Counted from the first letter of the stretch, positions 22,583 through 35,159 are shown. The stretch: DNA of 64,000 nucleotides from Alisma plantago-aquatica (GCA_963693085.1 OY856410.1:1395484363-1395548362); one strand, 5' to 3'. The notes: a model not told the origin generated them from the letters alone. A program made the numbers and translations.

Positions 22583-25500
22583 ATGCCACCTCGCGTTAAA
22601 CAACCCCTTTCAAAAGGTGAACGTCAAGGGAGAGCTAGACCTCTTTCAAACCAACCAGACTTGGTTGGACAGTTATTTGCTTTTGTAAAGAGACAAGATA
22701 CAATCATTAACCAGCTGGAGCAAAGTGCGCTTCCCAATCCAGGAGTCCTAAACTCCATGCAGTTCCAGATGGCAAATATGCAGACGCGCCAACGTCAAAT
22801 CGATCAACAGTTGGCCCAGATGGCCGATTTGATGAAGAACCCTTCGAGAAAGATACTCTCCATCCCTGAATCTGCCAGAATGGCAGTGCTAAGATCCGGG
22901 AGGACAGTGGAGCGTAATGAGGAGGTCAGACCGGGACCTGAATTGAGGAATGTGGGTGTGAATCCCGCAGAAGATGAAAATTGACAAGCTGATGCCAGAG
23001 AGCCTAAACAAAGATCCTTTGAGGAGCTACCTAGTGGGAGAAGCCCTTACGCTCCCAGGCTACCTTTTCCATACAATTTGATAAAGGAAAACTTGAAGAA
23101 GCACCACGAGAAGTTCATGGAATCAATCAAGAAACTTTATCTTGAAGTTCCCTTTTTAGACGCCTTAGAAGAGATGCCAACTTATGCCAAGTTTCTCAAG
23201 GATCTGATTACTAAGAAGAGAAGGGGAGGAAGAATTGAAATGGTGCATCTAGCAGTTGTGTCCTCTACTTTCGTAAAACCAGATTTACCCAATAAAAAGA
23301 AAGATCATGGGGCTTTCACAATCCCTTTTGCCATCGGAGATAACGTCGAATGGAAAGGTCTTGCCGACTTAGGGGCTAGCATCAGCCTTATGCCCCTAAG
23401 CTTCGTGTAGAGATTAGGTTTAACCGATATGGTTAGAACCAATATGAGCATTGAACTAGTAGATCATACATTTAAAAGACCTGTTGGCGTTGTTGAAGAT
23501 GTGCCAATCCGGGTAGGTAATTTCTTCATTCCGTGTGATATATTTGTCATTGATACCGTGGAGGACCCCCGCTATCCTATCATCTTCGGACGTCCTTTCC
23601 TGGCTACAGGAAGGGCGTTGATCGATGTTTCTGAGGGAATAATCACTCTAAGGGTCAGAAACGACCACTTAGACTTCAAGGTGAAGGATGCGATGAGAGG
23701 ACCTTCCCTGTCAGAGTCTGTTTTCTTTGCGGACAGTTACGACCAGTTCTATGAGGAGATAGAAGAAGACATCTGAATGGTAGACCCCCTTGAGAGGGCG
23801 ATAAGCAGACAAGATTCTGACTTTGAAAGTCCAGAAGTTGCAAAGTTTCTCAGCTTTCTTAACCTGTCTGATGAAGATGTGAGCAATGAGGATGAGGTGG
23901 TGGAATCTGTCAAGTATGCCTCTCTTGAGGGGGCGCTGCAAGAAAAGACATCCAGGGCCAAGCTTGAATTGAAGCCGTTACCTGAAGGGTTGAAATATGA
24001 ATTCCTAGATCATGAAGAAAGGAACCCTGTCATCGTCAATGCCAATCTTACAAAGGATCAGTTGGACAGACTTCTTGAGGAGTTAAGACTCTACCAGTGG
24101 GCTATAGGATACTCAGTACCAGACATCAAAGGCATTAACCCTGCTTTATGTATGCATCGCATCAATCTGGAGGAATCCACCAAACCTCTGACTCAACCCC
24201 AGAGAAAGTTGAATCAGATGCTGAAAGAAGTCGTCAAGAAAGAGGTAATCAATTTGAGAGATGCGAGGATCATTTACCCGATCAGTGATAGTAACTGGGT
24301 AAGCCCGATCCACGTAGTACCTAAGAAGGGTGGTATGACAGTGGTAAAAGGATATAAAGGCGATGAAGTGGCTGTTAGGACCGTCACATGATGGAGAATG
24401 TGCATTGATTACAGGAAGCTAAACCAAGCTACAAAAAAGGATCATTTTCCGCTACCTTTTATTGATCAAGTTCTTGAAAGATTAGCGCATCATGACTTTT
24501 TCTGTTTCTTGGATGGTTTTTCAGGATTTTATCAAGTCCCCATCCTGCCAGACGACCAAGAGAAGACAACCTTTACCTGCCTCTACGGCACATATGCCTT
24601 CAGAAGGATGCCCTTCGGCCTCTGCAACGCTCCCGCTACATTTCAACGCTGCATGATATCAATGTTCTCAGATTTTCTGGAAGATATCGTGGAAGTTTTC
24701 ATGGATGATTTTTCTATCTATGGAAAGGACTTCGATACCTGCCTAAAAAACCTCTCTTTGGTTCTGCAAAGATGCGAGGAAAAGAGTTTGGTTTTAAACT
24801 GGGAAAAGTGCCATTTTATGGTACGAGAAGGCATCGTTCTGGGACATAAAGTTTCAAGGCGTGGCATCAAGGTGGACATTAGCAAGGTTGAAGCCATATC
24901 CAAGCTTCCTCCACCGAAGTCCATGACGGGAGTGAGGAGCTTCCTCGGACACGCCAGCTATTACCGAAGATTCATAAAGGACTTCTCAAAGATTTCAAAA
25001 CTGTTGTCCAATCTGCTGGTAAAAGATGTTGAATTTGTTTTCTCTGACGACTGTCTAACTGCTTTTCAGGCTTTGAAGAATGCTCTTGTCTCACCGCCCA
25101 TCCTCCAAGCTCCAGACTAGGATTTACCGTTCGAGCTTATGTGCGACGCCAGCAACTATGCAGTAGGAGCTGTCCTGGGGCAGAAAAAGGATAAAAAGCA
25201 CCACGTGATCTGCTACGCTAGTCGCACGTTGGACGAAGCTTAGGTAAATTATACAGCTACGGAAAAAGAGATGCTCGCAATCATCTTCGCTTTTGATAAG
25301 TTCAGATCGTACCTCATCGGGGCAAAGGTCAAAGTATACACAGATCATGGGGCTATAAGATACCTCATGCAAAAGAAAGATACAAAGCCCAAACTGTTGA
25401 GGTGGGCCCTGTTGTTACAAGAATTCAACCATGAAATAGTCGATAAGAAGGGTACAGAAAATGTGGTCGCTGACCACTTATCAAGGATCATTTCAGATAG

Positions 25501-26887
25501 ACAGATGGAACCGCCCATTAATGACAATTATGCCGACGAAGCTTTAATGATGATCGAAACCAAGGAAGAGGACTTACCCTGGTTCGCAGACATCTGTAAC
25601 TATCTTGCTTGTGGAGAACTGCCCCCTGACATCACATATAACCAAAAGAAGAAGCTTTTTGCGGATGTGAAAAATTACTATTGGGATGATCCTCTCCTTT
25701 TCAGAAGATGTGATGATAGCTTGTACCGAAGATGCATTCCCGAAGAAGAAACCCCGAACATTCTGAAAGAGTGCCACGCCTCCCCTTACGGAGGCCATCT
25801 GGGCAGCGAAAGGACTGCTGCCAAAGTGCTACAATTAGGTTTTTACTGGCCCTCTTTATTCAAAGACGATGCACTGTTTGTAAAGGTCTGTAAAGAGTGC
25901 CAATCTACGGGCAATATTGGGCGAAGGAACGAGATGCCAATGGCAAATTGGATTGAAGTAGAGATCTTCGATGTATGGGGGATTGATTACATGGGACCGT
26001 TTTCCCCATCAAGGGGGTATCGGTACATTTTAGTGGCAGTAGATTATGTATCAAAATGGGTAGAAGTTGTTGCAACTCAAACGTGTGATGCTAAGTCAGT
26101 GGTCATGCTATTTGATAAGATGATTTTCCCTCAGTTCGGTGTACCACGTACTGTAATAAGCGACGGTGGGCCGCATTTCGGAGAAAGACAGTTTGAAGCA
26201 CTCCTACGAAAGTATGGAGTTAAGAACAAGATCGCTATGCCCTACCACCCATAGACTTCCGGGCAGGTAGATGTTTCGAATAGATAAATCAAGCAGATTC
26301 TGGAAAAAACTGTCAGCCGGACAAGGAAGGATTGGTCAATGAAGCTTGACAACGCACTTTGGGCCTACAGGACTACCTATAAAATGCCCATTGGAACCAC
26401 CCCCTATAAGTTGATCTACGGAAAATCCTGTCATATACCCCTTGAGCTGGAACACAAGGCCCTTTGGGCAATTAAATTCTTGAATATGGATCTAGAGAAA
26501 GCGGGAGAAAAGAGATATTTGTAGTTACAAGAGCTTGAAGAATTACAGATGCATGCTTATGAAAATGCAAAAATCTATAAACAGAGGACGAAGGTGTGGC
26601 ATGATGCCCATCTAAGGAGGAAGGACGTAAGTGAAGGTGATAAAGTTTTATTATTTAAATCCTCAATTCGTCTCTTTCCAGGAAAGTTACAAACAAGATG
26701 GTCTGGATCGTTCACCGTATCAAAGATTTACCCGTCCAGAATGATGGAGTTATATGATAAAGATGATCCAACCAAAGTCTTTCAAGTAAACGGGCACAGG
26801 GTGAAAAGATACTATGAAGACGAAGCTTTTGTTAGGAGGGCAGAGATCAACTTGCAAGATATGGGTACCAATGAAGGCGAAAAGTGA
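22583..26887 (+). pseudogene. Athila-like gag-pol, single frame with nine nonsense codons
   Basis: One frame runs from ATG 22583 to TGA 26887 without a frameshift and is broken only by stops at 22982, 23408, 23774, 24389, 25118, 25241, 26252, 26285 and 26522. The start is unusual: the capsid core (retrotransposon gag domain) and zinc knuckle are absent, so gag begins in its C-terminal part (LRSGRTVERN, then VPFLDALEEMPTYAKFLKDL). Protease LADLGASISLMPLS is at about 23363; RT MCIDYRKLNQ at 24398 and VFMDDFSIYG at about 24696; RNase H MCDASNYAVG at about 25140; integrase [20 protein letters not shown] and VISDGGPHF. The third integrase acidic residue, normally Glu in SGQVE, is Asp at 26270-26272. 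The copy cannot make functional protein. Confidence 0.92.
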
Positions 26888-28057
26888 AGGACCTAGAACG
26901 GTCGAGATGGCGACACAAACTGCAGCGCTCCTCGGGAGGCAGCCGAGCTTTTATTTTTTCTAGAATAGGACGTTATTTACTTTCTTGCAAGACAACCATT
27001 ATGAACATTTGGACTGTAATAAGGCCCGAGTCAGTGCATGCGCCACGTGCGCTGACTTTTCTATTTTATGGGCCACCGCTCTATTTTGTGAAGCATTGAG
27101 GGGTAATACTATCTGAGGTTGGGAACTTAACCTTAGGCCAATGATGGTTTACCCATCAATCTCTTTTTCCTTCGCCTTGTTTTAGTTTTTCATCTAGATC
27201 TTGCTCTTGCTCTGAAGGCCGCGTATCGGGCAAGTATCTCCTTTTCCTGATCGTATCGGGCGGCAACTCATTCGGCACGCAGAACGCGCTGGTATCGGGC
27301 AACAGTGTATCGGGGATTGCATAGACCGTAACGGACGACACGCCCGGGCGGCGAGCACCCGTATCGGGCAAGATGAGTAATTGCCCTTGATTAGATGGAT
27401 GGGACTGCTCGTCTCGGGAATGACTTGTCTCAATGACCGACACGCATCCCGGATTTACTCGATTTACCCCCGGTTGAGATTGCTATATATAGTACGGAGG
27501 TTTTTACCATGTCGGACTACTACTTTTGCTCTTCTAGCTACCCGTATCATGTAGAATATCTCCCTTTTCTCTTGTGTCGTCCAGGGTAGCTTTAGATAGC
27601 AAAGGTATAGATCGACAACCTGCTTGCCCGACACGAGCTTCATACCGCGCGCAACGTATCAGGTGGATGACTTTAGTTGATTTTCCTTGTGTTGCCCGAC
27701 ATGTGTGCCGCGCGATACGCTTTTCGTACGCGTTTGCCCGATACGCCATATCGAGCGATAACCTTGTCGCTCATCCTTGTGCACCCTCGCTTATTCTTGC
27801 TGTCAGGTGACACGTTGTCCTATCGGAAAGACCCTATCGGGCATTTTGTTTCACACGGCCGTATCGCCCGACACACCCGTGTCGGGCGACATACATGGGG
27901 TGTGGCTTCTCTCCGTATCATCCAGTTTTGTATCGCTATGATGTTCTTTTGATGGACGACATCGGACTTTGTAACGAGCCGAATTTTATCGTGCAATCAG
28001 TTTTGCTTGCCTACCTAACATTTAAATAATCAATGAACTTGTTTAATGATAACAGAT
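26888..28057 (+). other. Athila-like internal spacer with clustered TATCGGGC words and a TATA-like box
   Basis: No gene is visible. From 27224 to 27960 at least ten TATCGGGC/GCCCGATA/TGTCGGGC words occur, the same words that crowd the LTRs of this element. TATATATA at 27484-27491 is followed by an ATG at 27508 that opens no long frame. It could be an internal promoter for the 3' frame; this is inferred only from position. Confidence 0.5.
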
Positions 28058-28805
28058 ATGGCCTGTACACAGCAAACCGCCGTTCGAGTTGACAAACTTG
28101 GCACTGAGGCCGCAGCTGAAGCAACAACAGTCGGGCAGAAATGCTAGAATCCCGAGGCAGCTGGACCATCAACTGCTAAGAAGAGGGCAAGGACGGAAGA
28201 AGTAACGACTCCATTTTCTTTCCCGGAGGATGCAGCCAGAACAAGTGCAAAGCTCTCAAAAAGGAAATGCAAGTCTCGTGCAGATTATGACGATGATAAC
28301 CGGCCTATGGTAGACAGAGAACTCTTGAAAATACTTGTGGATACTATATCCAAAGAAGATACCCTTCATGAAGAAGGTGGCTTCATGACTGATGAACCCA
28401 AAATACCCACATTCAATCCAGAAGCCACTGGAGAAAGACTTCCACTGATTTTCTCTTTTGGAGATGGTCCTAAACCACCGCAGAATACAGACTATGATAA
28501 AGAAATGGACCTCTCTTGGGGCTACCAAATCAAGAAAAAGTATTGATAAGTGGACTTCTCTGACTAGTTCAATAGATGATGAAAGTTTAAAGAAACTGAG
28601 GTTGATGATCAGTCCTTTTGTTCATGTTCACAATGGAAGTATCTTAAAAAGTCTACCTGGTTTAAGGGAATGCCTAATAGTTTTGGAAATTCTTCCTCAG
28701 CAAAAGCGCATGACTGATCTCATTGAATCTTGCAATCCTGAACGCACATTTGCCTTTTGGTACAACAGACTGCAACATCTTCATCCTAGAATGGATATCA
28801 AATAA
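28058..28805 (+). pseudogene. Additional 3' reading frame of the Athila-like element
   Basis: ATG 28058 opens a 163-codon frame (MACTQQTAVRVDKLG and on) with one TAG at about 28145, ending TGA at 28546. A second frame (about 28548-28805) continues with coding-like composition (SLPGLRECLIVLEILPQQKR). Together they look like one gene with a stop and a frameshift. The N-terminal half has a basic, nuclear-signal-like run (AKKRARTEE). Athila elements often carry an env-like gene here, but no membrane segment is visible and I do not recognise the family. Confidence 0.45.
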
Positions 28806-29907
28806 AGAGAAGCCTGACCAACTCTGCCACATCGACTACTGGCGCAGGCGCACTCACCAGCTAACCCTCACTGGGGTGACATTACTCTACCTTATCTACT
28901 TCACAACTCTGGGACAGAGTGTGGAGTAAGTTTGGGGGGTACCATGTACCAGTGAGGGAGGTATAAAAATTTTCCTTGTTTTTCCTCAAACTCCACCCTT
29001 TTTTGTTCTTTTGTTCTTCTTCTATATCTTATGTACATATGCAAGCTCTTACAAAAATTTTGAAAATTTTTGCATAATTTGTCTCCATAACATATGTACA
29101 AAGATGCTATATAGTAAAAACTTGCATAATTTGTCTCCATAACATATGTACAAAGATGATGTATAGTAAAAACCTGATACGACTTCTTGCCAGTTTGTTT
29201 TCTATGTGCCCAAAGGGATGCAGGTTTTGTTATATCTTTCTGATAATGCAGCCTCAAATGACAAAAGACTACAACTTTCCACACCAAAAATTTCGAAAAA
29301 TAATCTCGCAACAGCTAAGAGATGTGTATGCAGAAGGAAAAAGCTGCCCAAACAGCAAAAAAAATTTCTCTTATTTTCCCTTACCCAACAAAAATCCCAA
29401 AAAAGAGAGAATAGCCTTATGAGAGTTGTGCCAAATGAAAAGAAAGAAAAAAATACATATACACACTTGTTTTCTAAAAGTACCCATCTTTAGGCATGGT
29501 AGATCCGGGGCAATGGTACGTAGGATGTGAAATCACTGCTCTAAAGCCAACTGGCTTGGACTGCAGGAACCACTCGCCCGCTAATGGACCCTTACCTAGA
29601 TGGACTGATGGGAAACAAGAAAAACCCAAAAAGCATTAAGCCTACCCAAACACACAACTTTCTGCCCCCAAAAGCTGTTTGGTGTGAAAGCTAACTTTGA
29701 ATCATGAACCCAAGTCTCGTTGAAGCTGTAGAGAAAATTTTTGCTTAAATAAGGCAGGAGAAATAAAGTCTGTTGTTCGTGGTCGGGCCGCATTCTCTGT
29801 GAGACATCTCAATTCTCGCTCAAACCCATGGTCTGAAAACTATACCAGTCAAGAAGATGCATCACAAAACAAAGTTTCAAAGATTGATTGAGGACAATCA
29901 AAATGCT
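28806..29907 (+). other. Athila-like 3' untranslated region with a second polypurine-like tract and a 52-bp tandem duplication
   Basis: AAGTTTGGGGGGT at 28928-28940 duplicates the core of the true polypurine tract at 29908. A 52-bp unit starting TGCATAATTTGTCTCC is tandemly repeated at 29071-29122 and 29123-29174. No supported gene is present. Confidence 0.6.
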
Positions 29908-29921
29908 AAGTTTGGGGGATT
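29908..29921 (+). other. Polypurine tract of the Athila-like element
   Basis: AAGTTTGGGGGATT directly precedes the 3' LTR start TGATAATACC. This form is typical of Athila-type elements. Confidence 0.85.
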
Positions 29922-31696
29922 TGATAATACCAAATTTTGTGATGTTTTTGGCCCTTATTTTGTTATCAAAACTACCCTTTTTAAATGTTTTCCTCTTTCT
30001 TTTGTCAAGTTTTTGAATAAACATGCCACGCTACGCTCTTAACTCAATTTATCATATTTTGCAGAGTTTTCCCCGATTTTTAACTCATTTAGCAGAAAAA
30101 ATGGCCATCTCGGCCCACGAACGTGTTCCACCTACATCGGCCTTCTTACTAACCGGCCGACCGATACACTCGCTGCCCGACACGGGTGCGCGATACCATA
30201 CCGCGCGACACAAGGATGTCGCACAAGAAGGATCGAACGAGCGACACACCATTTACCCGATAGGGAGCCGGGCTCGCCACGACAACTGAAGTGTGTCGCA
30301 CGATACAGGCCACCCACCGGCAGGCGCCGCTCGTCACGATGACCGACAGCCCGACATCCTTGTGCTGGGCGATACACATATCGGGCGTCCCTGAAGCCGC
30401 AATAATGGAGCTGAAGGAAGAACACGTGGCGTCCGGAGTACCATAACTTCCCCCACCCGCTGCCTATAAATAGAAGCTACAGGACTCCGATGGGATGGGT
30501 CGGGAAACCCTCGAAAGCCAACTTAGGAAAGCTTCAGGAGCTAGTGTATCGTGCCTCAGAGGTGTGACGGGCGATTCTAGATGAGCACTTCCCCATTCTG
30601 AGAGGGAGGGAATGGTTCACTTAGGGTCGTCCCAGGCACCGCTGTAGGCCGATATCGGCCAACAAGAGTGCCCATACTGGAAGAAATACTCTAACCCGTC
30701 ATGATATCGAACCCCGATATGTATCGCCAGTCACGGCGTGTTGCCCGAGAGGGTGCCACCCGACACGATCGTATCGGGCAAGGGCGCCCCGCACGATACG
30801 TCTGACGTCATGAGCGTGTCGCCCGAGAGGGTGTGCCGCCCGACACGGGCATATCGGGCAAGGCCCCTGCCCAATATCGGGCTGGAGGATCTGCTGCTGC
30901 CTGTCTCCCTTCTATATCAAGAAGGCGGCATTTATCTTTACTAATTTCAGTCATTTACTTCCTTTACTTATGCAATGTAATCAGACCCTTATATGTTAAT
31001 GGAATTAGAAGAGTTTAATTATCTACTGCTTTATGTTTGGTACCTTTGTTGGATGATTGCTATGCTTAACATCTGAACTCTAGCTTGTACGCTTGGATCG
31101 CGTTTTGATTAGCTACTAAATCATGTTTTCCCGTTGCAACAGCCTCGAGAGAGGTGTTGCGGCTCTAGTGTTTGGTCCGATACTGGTACGAGAGTGTCCA
31201 TGATCGGAGTTACTTTAGTAACCTTTCCACTCTAACTTAAGTCCAGCAACCTCGAGAGGGGTGTTGATGCTTGGTTAGAGGTACCCGCTTCGAGAGGAGG
31301 GGTACAGGATGTTTCTGCTGCCACTTGTTTTACCAAAGCTTTCTCCTTCATTCCTTACTAAAGCGATAGTGTTATCTCTCTGTTTCCATTGCACGAAAAC
31401 CCCTAAAAACTAATAAATGCTTAAAACCTATTTTTCCTCGTAGCTCTAGTTGGAGGTAGATTTCTTTTGTTTTTATCGATCCTTGTCTGTTGTTCCCTGG
31501 GGAACTTTTATCATCTCCTTTCCCTTACCGTAGTGTAACGTGTCGATTCCACATTCTCAACACTACCACCCTTGTCCCTGTGTTCGACCCCGTAAAAAAA
31601 AGTTGCGGGGGCCTAGAAGGTTTCGGGTTATAAATTTAAAAGTCCGACTACTTCAAATCCACCTCCACTTTTCAGACACGCGATTTAGGCCGGTCA
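29922..31696 (+). repeat. 3' LTR of the Athila-like element
   Basis: It matches the 5' LTR almost base for base over 1775 bp, with scattered substitutions (many C/T or G/A) and a few small indels, for example a missing stretch near 31590 relative to 22205. TATA box at 30465-30472. Confidence 0.92.
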
Positions 31697-31701
31697 GTGT
31701 C

Positions 31702-32059
31702 ATACACACAATGTAGATCTGCATCAATAGGAGCTGGAATGCCCCTGTCATCCTATCTGACTCATCATCGGCCATTGACTTCCTACAGCATGCATCCCCG
31801 CCTGCCTGCAAGCTTCAGCCACTGAGAAGAGAGTACTGACGCACCCTCCTCTCTCTGCCATATCTATAGCTTTCGTTCATCAGCCAGAAGCATAATCATG
31901 TGGCAGACGTACTTGCAAAACATTCTATGTACTCCTTACCTAGTTTAGTTTCTCCTCTAGAAAACCAGACTGGCTATCTAAGGATGTTAACATTCAGACT
32001 CACCTTATTTGGCCCGTTATAGAGAACGAGATGAATAAAAGCTAATCTCTATGTGTTTT
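31702..32059 (+). pseudogene. LINE ORF2, C-terminal part of RNase H and 3' tail
   Basis: The sequence after the Athila-like insertion resumes the RNase H domain: ILSDSSSAIDFLQHA near 31755 and NHVADVLAKHS near 31896, the C-terminal signature of plant LINE and gag-pol RNase H domains. Two in-frame stops occur before it. The A run at 32060 marks the end. Confidence 0.8.
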
Positions 32060-32067
32060 AAAAAAAA
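32060..32067 (+). other. Poly(A) remnant at the LINE 3' end
   Basis: Eight A residues follow the coding end and the 'aataaaag' motif at about 32034, which could be a polyadenylation signal. Confidence 0.6.
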
Positions 32068-34637
32068 GATATATAATACCCAACCTTAGACTTTCATTTG
32101 ACATATACAATTAATTGATTGAATCTATGAAAGGGTTTTGAGAATCATATGCATCTGCCAATGTAAGAAGTTGAAGTATGAGCATCACATAGCAATATTA
32201 TTGATTCATGAATCACAAGAACATAGTAGAAAATAGTAGCAAAATGAGCCTGAATGTTTTTTTTGCAAGCTTTTTCTGGTAATGTAGCTAAGTATGAGTG
32301 ATTTAATGAAATCCCAATTGATGATTGATGAAAGAATGAATCCCAATTGCAAGTAGAGAGGTATTTAGTAAGATTAGAGGATAACTTATAAGGACTACCA
32401 AGGTAGAAAGAAAGAAGAAGGTTGCAAGAAGATGAAAGACCTATACTAATGATGTAGCCAAATCAGGTCCTGAATCAGTTCATGAATAAAGTTAGTTTTC
32501 ATTATGCTTCATTAAGAAACAAAGGGCACGCACACTCGCTAGAAGAGTATTACACATAAATGAACGATATATTAATAAGAGATTGTACAAAGTAGAAAAT
32601 AGCCAGAAATGTATGCATACTACCTTCTGAAGAAGTAAACCTAATTCATGAGAAAGGACAAAGGACAACATTAACTGGGTCAATGATGACAGATAAATCT
32701 ATATCAGACAAATAGGAACATCCAGACCTATCTGATAGATCACATGTGATATATGTACATGAATTTGTCAATAAAAATTATATAAAAAGATAGTGAGGAT
32801 TATGAAAGAATCCAGACCTGTCCAAATCTAGATATTACACTACCATCTAGAGCATAAATTCTTGCATTCGAGTTGTACTAATGCTCTGCTCTCAGCTGAA
32901 AAAATTATAAATCAGCTGCTTATTGACAAAGAAGTTAATTCCATGAGAAATAAAACAGAACATTCACTAATCTTTTACCGATGACTAGTACATTGTGCCA
33001 ACCAGCATAACCAATAGCCATTACATTTTAGCAATTTTATTCAGACAGCTATCATCATGAAATTGAATTGGGAAAGATTTCAAAAACAAAGCATCAGTAT
33101 TTTAGGGGTCAAATTGGCTCAGTGATATCTTCTGACCTTCTTCCAGTTTGGTAAAAAAGAGAAACACGTGCAATTCACTGTAGCATGCACATCTTCAACA
33201 GTTGTATGCCCATATCACAAGACAATTCACTGAAACATGTGCCATAAAGTCATCACTACATAGCTACATTACAACAACAAAACTTCATCAATAGTAAGAT
33301 GAGTACTACTTGGCTCAAGAAGTGAGAAAGTTGCATAATTAACTGCAGCAACCAGCTGATAATAAAGCAAGACAGAAGGAAATTATGTATATATAACTAA
33401 TAAAAAATATGTATTTACCAGTTGAATGTAGAACCTAACGTGAGATGCAACATTCAAACAACATTCTCACGAGTTGTACAACTCTGAATTTCTCAAGTGG
33501 GAATATCAACAGTGAGAACAAACGAGACCAGCATCATCCAACTAAAAAATGGGTTCAACTTGTTTGTCTTACACTTTAATCTGCTCAAATGCCATGCTCA
33601 TATAATTCAAACTCAAATATCTGATGTTGAAGATATTGGTTGTGCCTGCATTGAAGGTCTTAATGCATCATTCCCATATTCGACACTTTGTTCGAATTAG
33701 CTTAGTAGAAGCACAACATAAGAAATAATGAGTTTCCCTTCAAGTTGCGCTTGGCAAAGGAGTTTGATGTGCCACAAAATGGTTATCTCTCAACCAATTA
33801 ACAATAGATTTTGCTTGGTCAAAGAGTTTGTTACTCTGCTCATTTTTAGTACTCTAGAGGACAGCAAAATCTTTTGGAATTTGGATCACAAGCTTGCACA
33901 CTATAAACTTGGACTGAACATTTGTCTTTGAAATTTTGTTTAACTTCAACAAGTTTAGAGAAGGGAACAAGTCTTATGTGGTAAACCTAGGGATTCTCCT
34001 TAGACCATTAACAAGTTTAGAGAATGGAAAAGTCTCGAATGTGATTTTAGCTTTGACTATTTTGGCTTCGGTTTAGTCATTATGTTCTAGAGTTGCAGGG
34101 CACTAGTCATTTTTGGTTGTATTGGGTTTGAGGATGGCCATACATAAATGTTTCTCTTTTGTTTGGAGTATTTGCTTAGTCAATTGCTAATAATTTGTTA
34201 TGTTGATCATGTTTTATTCATGCCAATCCGCTGTTGAATTTCTAATAAGAATGGAATTGGAGACTTCTGTTTTTTCAACTCGTCAATATTAATTCCAAGT
34301 GCTAAAATTTGGATGGACCCATCTGCATTGGGAGTTCATATGGCTCCAGAAACATGCACCAACATAATGTAAATCTATTAAGTGGATTTACAGAGTGCAA
34401 AAACTATCACTGTATTGGTATATGTATTGTAACTAGTAACATGATTTGTTGAGATATAATACTAACTAATCAATTGTATCTAGCATTTAGCTCAACAATT
34501 TCTTAATTGGACGATCTAACATTCATAAGTTGAAAACATATAGTTCATCCAATCTCATCCCATAGCAGTAGCTTTTCCAGTAGAAATATAAATTCGTTGA
34601 ACACAGTAGAGAAGGAATAAGGTAGCAAGAAACTCAC
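32068..34637. other. CACTA interior right of the LINE, no supported gene
   Basis: AT-rich sequence with short frames on both strands (for example 33497-33700 and 33728-33931) and no recognisable domains. It resembles intron or untranslated sequence of captured genes. Confidence 0.45.
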
Positions 34638-34756
34638 CATGATCCAAATATTTCATCAAGTAGCCTTTTGATTTTGTCTCTCGTGACTCCCCATCTTCCA
34701 TGATGTTGTTAGCAATAGGTACAATAAGCTTTAGTGGTATTGATGTCCCTCCAAAC
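34638..34756 (-). pseudogene. Captured internal exon of an unidentified gene
   Basis: A 119-bp minus-strand segment is bounded by a good acceptor (TTGACATGCAG, AG at 34758-34757) and a consensus donor (CATG/GTGAGT, exon end 34638). It is open throughout: FGGTSIPLKLIVPIANNIME, then DGESRETKSKGYLMKYLDH. The intact frame between strong splice sites supports a real exon. I do not recognise the family. It shares strand with the pyruvate kinase exon, but a common origin is not shown. Confidence 0.5.
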
Positions 34757-35159
34757 CTGCATGTCAAATACTTTCCTCTTGGCTACCACAATAGAACCAA
34801 GTATCTTATTCCTTTACATGAACAAGCACCAATAACTACTTTCTAGTATTATTGGTTATCTAGTCCTAATTCACTGCCAGTGCCAAAATCATCTCTGACA
34901 TTGCTACAATCCTGAACAATACAAGATTAGATGGTTCTCTAATAGAATGAAAAGAAGGGGTGAATTACAAAGTATATTCAGGCCGAAGTAGAGGGCCATG
35001 GATTGCTGTAGATATTTCAAACCACCTCAAAACCCAAAGCTGCAATAGATTCCACCAGGAAATCAAATATAAACGAAGATGGTAGGAAACCCAAGATGAA
35101 CCAACAAACCATACATACTTATAAACTGAAGAGTATCTGAATTCTAAAACCACGAAAAG

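Larger units (their letters stand above)
20554..31696 (+). mobile_element. Athila-like Ty3/gypsy retrotransposon
   Basis: LTRs of 1777 bp (20554-22330) and 1775 bp (29922-31696), both TGATAA..GGTCA, flank a plus-strand gag-pol. The primer site matches the 3' end of plant tRNA-Asp (22337-22354) and a polypurine tract lies at 29908-29921. The target duplication is GTATC (20549-20553) versus GTGTC (31697-31701), one mutation apart. Domain order is protease, RT, RNase H, integrase, which is gypsy order. The residues ([30 protein letters not shown]) fit the Athila/Tat branch. After pol comes about 3 kb with an additional broken frame, as in Athila. It sits in the LINE RNase H domain. Confidence 0.92.
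17070..32067 (+). mobile_element. 5'-truncated L1-type LINE with RNase H, split by an Athila-like element
   Basis: Plus-strand remains of ORF2 run in order: endonuclease (about 17070-17850), reverse transcriptase (18130-18900), zinc-finger-like reverse-transcriptase-associated domain (19900-20060) and RNase H (20400-20553, continuing at 31702). A short A run at 32060-32067 follows the coding end. RNase H is cut at 20553/31697 by an LTR element with a 5-bp duplication (GTATC / GTGTC). ORF1 and the start of the endonuclease are missing, as usual for 5'-truncated LINEs. No target duplication of the LINE itself could be matched. Frameshifts and stops throughout show an old copy. Confidence 0.85.
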
